NCBI RefSeq assembly: GCF_028689785.1
Contig: NZ_JAQVCN010000002.1
Coordinates: 1-64,000 of the forward strand
Direction: 5' to 3'
Length of the DNA stretch: 64,000 nt
DNA from: Zoogloea sp.
GTDB taxonomy: Bacteria; Pseudomonadota; Gammaproteobacteria; Burkholderiales; Rhodocyclaceae
Within the stretch, counting starts at the first letter, position 1, and each line of letters starts with the position of its first letter. The translations under genes and the position numbers were made by a program. Below the pieces are notes generated by a model. It ran no database searches. It saw only the letters and a list, made by a program, of their open reading frames with translations, and had not been told where the DNA came from. Shown here piece by piece: positions 60,824 to 64,000 of the stretch.

Positions 60824-61767
60824 TGGAGAACCGCGCTCACGCCATCGCCGCCGGGCTGTTTGCCATCCTGCTGAGTGCCGCGGTGGTGTTGGCTCTGTGG
60901 TGGTTTTCAGACAAGCGCGAGACCACCCGCGATGTGGTGCTGGTGAGTGCCGGCAGCGTAAATGGTCTCAACCCCCAGGCCACGGTTCGGTATCGCGGCA
61001 TCGTGGCGGGGAAGGTGGCGGGCATTTCCCTTGATCCGGACGATCCCCGCCAGGTGCTGGTAAGGGTGCGCATCCGTGCCGACCTGCCCGTCACCACCGC
61101 AACCCGGGCCCGGATGGCAACCCAGGGTGTGACCGGGCTGGCCTTTATCGCCCTGGACGACCCCGGCACAGTCAGCCAGCCGCTGACCGGAGAGGGTGGG
61201 CAAGCGCCGCGGATTCCCCTGGGGCCAAGCCTCATCGATGAGTTTTCCGATACCGCCCTTCAGACTCTGCGGCAACTGCGCGACATGACCGATAGACTGG
61301 CGACCCTGACCCGGGCGGATAATCTCAAGCGGGTGGATGACACCCTGGCCAATCTGGAGGCGGCCAGCCGAGGGCTGGACCGGACGCTTCAGGAGGCGCC
61401 GCGCACTTTGGCTGCCGTGCGCCAGGCCTTCAGCAAGGACAAGCTCGCGCGGGTGGACCGCACCCTCGAGAACCTGGAGCGGGCAAGCGCCGAAGCGACG
61501 CCGATGGTGATCGAGGGGCGCAAGCTGCTGGTCCGTCTGCAGACCCTAAGCGAACGCTTCGACAACCTTGCCGGTACTGCGGGGGAAGGCCTGACCGGCA
61601 GCACGCTGCCGCGTTTCAATGTGCTGCTCCAGGAGCTGACCGCCACGTCGCGGCAACTGTCCGAGCTCCTCGACGAGATCGACTCCTCGCCTCAGATGCT
61701 CATCCTCGGGCGTGGCCGACCGCAACCGGGGCCTGGTGAGGCGGGCTTCCGCGAGCCTGGGCGATGA
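60823..61767 (+). CDS. mlaD: MlaD-family MCE-domain protein
   Basis: The 314-residue protein has an N-terminal membrane anchor (residues 7-27) and one MCE domain (about 38-115; VNGLNPQATVRYRGIVAGKV, TQGVTGLAFIALDD). A long helical, Leu/Arg-rich C-terminal region (about 140-290) could form a channel-like coiled coil as in PqiB-type proteins. It binds or conducts lipids across the periplasm. It is longer than E. coli MlaD, mainly in the helical tail. Confidence 0.9.
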   Translation: MENRAHAIAAGLFAILLSAAVVLALWWFSDKRETTRDVVLVSAGSVNGLNPQATVRYRGIVAGKVAGISLDPDDPRQVLVRVRIRADLPVTTATRARMATQGVTGLAFIALDDPGTVSQPLTGEGGQAPRIPLGPSLIDEFSDTALQTLRQLRDMTDRLATLTRADNLKRVDDTLANLEAASRGLDRTLQEAPRTLAAVRQAFSKDKLARVDRTLENLERASAEATPMVIEGRKLLVRLQTLSERFDNLAGTAGEGLTGSTLPRFNVLLQELTATSRQLSELLDEIDSSPQMLILGRGRPQPGPGEAGFREPGR

Positions 61768-61804
61768 TTTGATGAGCCTTTACCGACCGGAGTCCCATCT
61801 CCCC

Positions 61805-62425
61805 ATGCCGCGTTTGCTCCTGCTCCTGCTGCTCTCTGCCCTCGGTGGATGTACTGCCTTGCCGCCATCGACGGCGGGAGTCGCCGTGCATGACTTCGGC
61901 CCCCTGGAGGCAGCCACGCTGATACCGGTGGGCCTGCCCCTGCGTAATGTTGAAGTGGTGCCGGCCCCCTGGCTGGCTTCCAATGTCATGGCCTATCGGC
62001 TGGTCTATGCCCAGTCGACGCGCCGCCAGGCATTCAAGGACAGCCGCTGGGCGGCGCAGCCGGCACAGCTCGTCGAGCTGGTGCTCAAACGTGCCCTGCG
62101 TGCCGGGGATCCTGCGACCCCCGCAGGCGGTTGCAGGCTGCGGGTAGATCTGGACGAATTCACCCAACGCTTCGATTCACCTCAGCTCAGTCGGGGCGTG
62201 ATTGAGGCCCGGGTCACTCTGCTGGCGCCCCGTACCGAGCAACCTCTGGCGGTTCGCGCCTTTGCTGTCGATCATGAGGCGCCAACGGCGGATGCGGCGG
62301 GGGGGGTGATCGCTCTGCGGGCCGGCGCGTTGCAGCTGAAGAGTGATATACGTAGCTGGCTGGAGGGGCTCGATGCCGCCCCTCCCGGAGTTGCAGGCAG
62401 TCTGCGCATCCGTTGTGGTAGCTGA
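61805..62425 (+). CDS. ABC-type transport auxiliary lipoprotein (PqiC/YmbA-like)
   Basis: The protein of about 206 residues starts with a short Leu-rich signal and a lipobox (LSALGGC) at residues 10-16. It then shows VHDFGP...PLRNVEVVPAPWLASNVMAYRLVYA, the pattern of the DUF330/ABC-auxiliary lipoprotein family found with MCE transporters. It probably docks the MCE channel at the outer membrane. A start at 61772, 4 bp after mlaD, would add 11 residues before the signal; GGAG 12 bp upstream supports 61805. In this operon it may take the role that MlaA or MlaC plays elsewhere. Confidence 0.85.
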   Translation: MPRLLLLLLLSALGGCTALPPSTAGVAVHDFGPLEAATLIPVGLPLRNVEVVPAPWLASNVMAYRLVYAQSTRRQAFKDSRWAAQPAQLVELVLKRALRAGDPATPAGGCRLRVDLDEFTQRFDSPQLSRGVIEARVTLLAPRTEQPLAVRAFAVDHEAPTADAAGGVIALRAGALQLKSDIRSWLEGLDAAPPGVAGSLRIRCGS

Positions 62426-62479
62426 TTTTTTACGACCGGCAGGTACTTGCCGGCATTTCATCGACTGGAGGAGAACACC

Positions 62480-63280
62480 ATGAACGCAGTCCCCGAAACC
62501 CACACCGAGCCCATGCTGCTGCGCGTCGATGCCGATGGTGTGAGCACCCTGACCCTCAACCGGCCGGGCCAGTTCAATGCCTTGTCCCGGGACATGCTTG
62601 AGGCTCTGCTGGCCGAGCTGGAGGCGATTGCCGCCGATCCGTCGGTGCGGGTGGTCGTGCTTGCCGGCGCCGGCAAGGCCTTCTGTGCCGGCCATGACCT
62701 CAAGGAGATGCGTGGCAATTACACTAAGGCCTTCCAGCAGGCCCTGTTCCGCCTGTGCGGCAAGGTGATGATGCAGATCGTGAACATGCCCCAGCCGGTG
62801 GTTGCGCGCATTCACGGCATTGCTACGGCGGCGGGGTGTCAGCTGGTCTCCATGTGTGATCTGGCGGTGGCCTCTGATGTGGCGCGCTTTGCGGTATCGG
62901 GCATCAATGTAGGGCTGTTCTGTGCCACTCCGAGCGTGGGGCTGTCCCGCAACATGGGGCGCAAGGAAGCCTTCGAGATGCTGGTGACCGGCGATTTCAT
63001 CGATGCCGCCGAGGCGCGTCGTCGTGGCCTGGTGAACCGCGTGGTACCGCTGGAGGCGCTGGACGAGGAGGTGGCTCGCCTGACGGCGTCCATCTGCGCC
63101 AAGTCCCCGGCGGCCATCGCCATGGGCAAGCAGATGTTCTACAGCCAACTGGAGATGGGGCTCGACGCCGCCTACCAGCACGCCGCCGAGGTGATGGCCT
63201 GCAACATGATGTGCGAGGACGCCGCTGAAGGCATCGACGCCTTCATGAGCAAGCGCAAGCCGGTGTGGACCGGCAAGTGA
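62480..63280 (+). CDS. Enoyl-CoA hydratase/isomerase family protein
   Basis: The 266-residue crotonase-fold protein has the CoA oxyanion motif VLAGAGKAFCAGHDLKEM (about 57-74) and a second oxyanion strand HGIATAAGCQLVSMCDLAVASD (about 113-134). The second catalytic position of classic hydratases (Glu in the ExxxGxxP block) is replaced by Ala-Thr-Pro-type sequence around FCATPSVGLSR. Resembles ECHDC3-like proteins, which are not clearly true hydratases. The ATG follows GGAGGAG; an earlier in-frame start is weaker. It lies 54 bp after the lipoprotein. Confidence 0.85.
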   Translation: MNAVPETHTEPMLLRVDADGVSTLTLNRPGQFNALSRDMLEALLAELEAIAADPSVRVVVLAGAGKAFCAGHDLKEMRGNYTKAFQQALFRLCGKVMMQIVNMPQPVVARIHGIATAAGCQLVSMCDLAVASDVARFAVSGINVGLFCATPSVGLSRNMGRKEAFEMLVTGDFIDAAEARRRGLVNRVVPLEALDEEVARLTASICAKSPAAIAMGKQMFYSQLEMGLDAAYQHAAEVMACNMMCEDAAEGIDAFMSKRKPVWTGK

Positions 63281-63299
63281 GGCCCCGGCAGTAGGCTTC

Positions 63300-64000
63300 G
63301 TGCTGATCGATACTCACTGCCACCTGGATGCCGCCGAGTTCGACGGGGACCGGGGGAAGGTGCTGGATGAGGCCCGGCGGGCCGGTGTCGGCGCCTTCCT
63401 GGTGCCGGCGGTCGGGGCTGCCAACTTCGATGCGGTGGCGGCGCTCAGTACCGACAATCCGGACTGCCGGCACGCCTTCGGGATCCACCCGATGTACGTG
63501 CGGGCGGCGCAGGCTGCGGATCTGGAAACCCTGCGCCAGCGGCTTGCGGCAGGGGGGGCGGTGGCGGTGGGCGAGATTGGTCTGGATGGTTTCGTGCCCG
63601 ACGGTGATATGCCGCTGCAGCTGCAGTATTTCGAGGCGCAGCTCCGGCTTGCCCGGGATTTCGACCTGCCGGTGGTGCTGCACATCCGCCGCGCTCAGGA
63701 TGCGGTGCTGAAGCAGCTGCGCCGTTTCCGCCCCCGCGGCGGGATCGCCCACGCCTTCAATGGCAGCCGTCAGCAGGCTGAGGCCTTCATCGGGCTGGGC
63801 TTTCATCTCGGTTTCGGTGGCGCCATGACTTACAGTGGATCGACACGCATCCGGGAGCTGGCGGCAAGTCTGCCCCTGGACAGCATCGTGCTGGAAACCG
63901 ACGCCCCCGACATTGCGCCGGCCTGGGGGGCAGGGCAGCGCAATGTGCCGGCCAACCTGCGCCGTTTTGCCGAAGTGCTGGCCGAATTGCGGGGGATGGA
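63300..64000 (+). CDS. TatD-family metal-dependent hydrolase (partial, cut by window end)
   Basis: The visible 233 residues begin at GTG (LIDTHCHLDAAEF, first metal His pair). They continue with AFGIHPMY, VGEIGLDGF (bridging Glu), VLHIRRAQ, IAHAFNGS and LETDAPDI, all metal-ligand motifs of the TIM-barrel TatD DNases. Only the C-terminal end is missing. TatD proteins act as 3'-5' DNA nucleases. A weak GTAGG site precedes the start, 19 bp after the hydratase gene. The full length and stop lie beyond base 64000. Confidence 0.9.
   Translation, partial: MLIDTHCHLDAAEFDGDRGKVLDEARRAGVGAFLVPAVGAANFDAVAALSTDNPDCRHAFGIHPMYVRAAQAADLETLRQRLAAGGAVAVGEIGLDGFVPDGDMPLQLQYFEAQLRLARDFDLPVVLHIRRAQDAVLKQLRRFRPRGGIAHAFNGSRQQAEAFIGLGFHLGFGGAMTYSGSTRIRELAASLPLDSIVLETDAPDIAPAWGAGQRNVPANLRRFAEVLAELRGM

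Overview
The window reads as a core-chromosome segment of a high-GC betaproteobacterium. The Rhodocyclales (Azospira/Thauera/Azoarcus-like) are the best guess, from protein content and gene order; the genus is not certain. Genes are tightly packed with many 1-8 bp overlaps. I see no tRNA, rRNA, CRISPR array, prophage or complete IS. The only mobile trace is the 3' end of a group II intron (domains V and VI) at the extreme left edge. No gene-free stretch exceeds 300 bases; the longest are the dapC/smc gap (about 300 bp) and the map/rpsB gap (about 280 bp).

Region 1 (1-13 kb): intron tail, a succinate-semialdehyde dehydrogenase with a small methyltransferase, then minus-strand tesA and suhB. 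Next comes trmJ and an extended iron-sulfur cluster operon: cysE-iscR-(second cysteine desulfurase)-iscS-iscU-iscA-hscB-hscA-fdx-iscX-glutathione peroxidase. The suhB/trmJ/isc order matches E. coli, with cysE and an extra NifS-like gene added. Three sequences resembling type-1 IscR operators lie upstream of cysE and iscR, so cysteine supply, sulfur mobilisation and cluster assembly are probably under one [2Fe-2S] feedback loop.

Region 2 (12.5-18.6 kb, minus strand): an orphan receiver-domain protein, then a dapC-dapD-pilU-dapE-prmB cluster in which a type IV pilus ATPase sits inside lysine/peptidoglycan-precursor biosynthesis. Region 3 (18.8-26.5 kb): smc-zipA-ligA-galU, ended by a perfect bidirectional hairpin terminator shared with convergent typA. 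Region 4 (26.6-33.3 kb): typA divergent from mtnP-def, then minus-strand map and glnD.

Region 5 (33.4-48.9 kb): the long conserved translation/envelope array rpsB-tsf-pyrH-frr-uppS-cdsA-dxr-rseP-bamA-skp-lpxD-fabZ-lpxA-lpxB-rnhB. It links protein synthesis factors to isoprenoid, phospholipid, lipid A and outer-membrane protein assembly, and is followed by a small membrane protein and a SpoU-type RNA methyltransferase. Region 6 (48.9-57.2 kb, minus strand): ppk1, a lipoprotein with a predicted seven-repeat beta-propeller, and a complete biotin cluster bioA-bioF-bioH-bioC-bioD. Region 7 (57.4-64 kb): ppx divergent from ppk1, in a near-continuous run with an Mla-like lipid transporter (STAS-permease, ATPase, MCE protein, auxiliary lipoprotein), an enoyl-CoA hydratase-family protein and the start of a TatD-family DNase, cut by the window end.

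Most of the window is ordinary housekeeping sequence. The points most worth a second look are the IscR-site cluster with the duplicated desulfurase, the propeller lipoprotein between ppk1 and the bio genes, pilU inside the dap cluster, and the intron tail at the left edge. I found no convincing wholly novel system.
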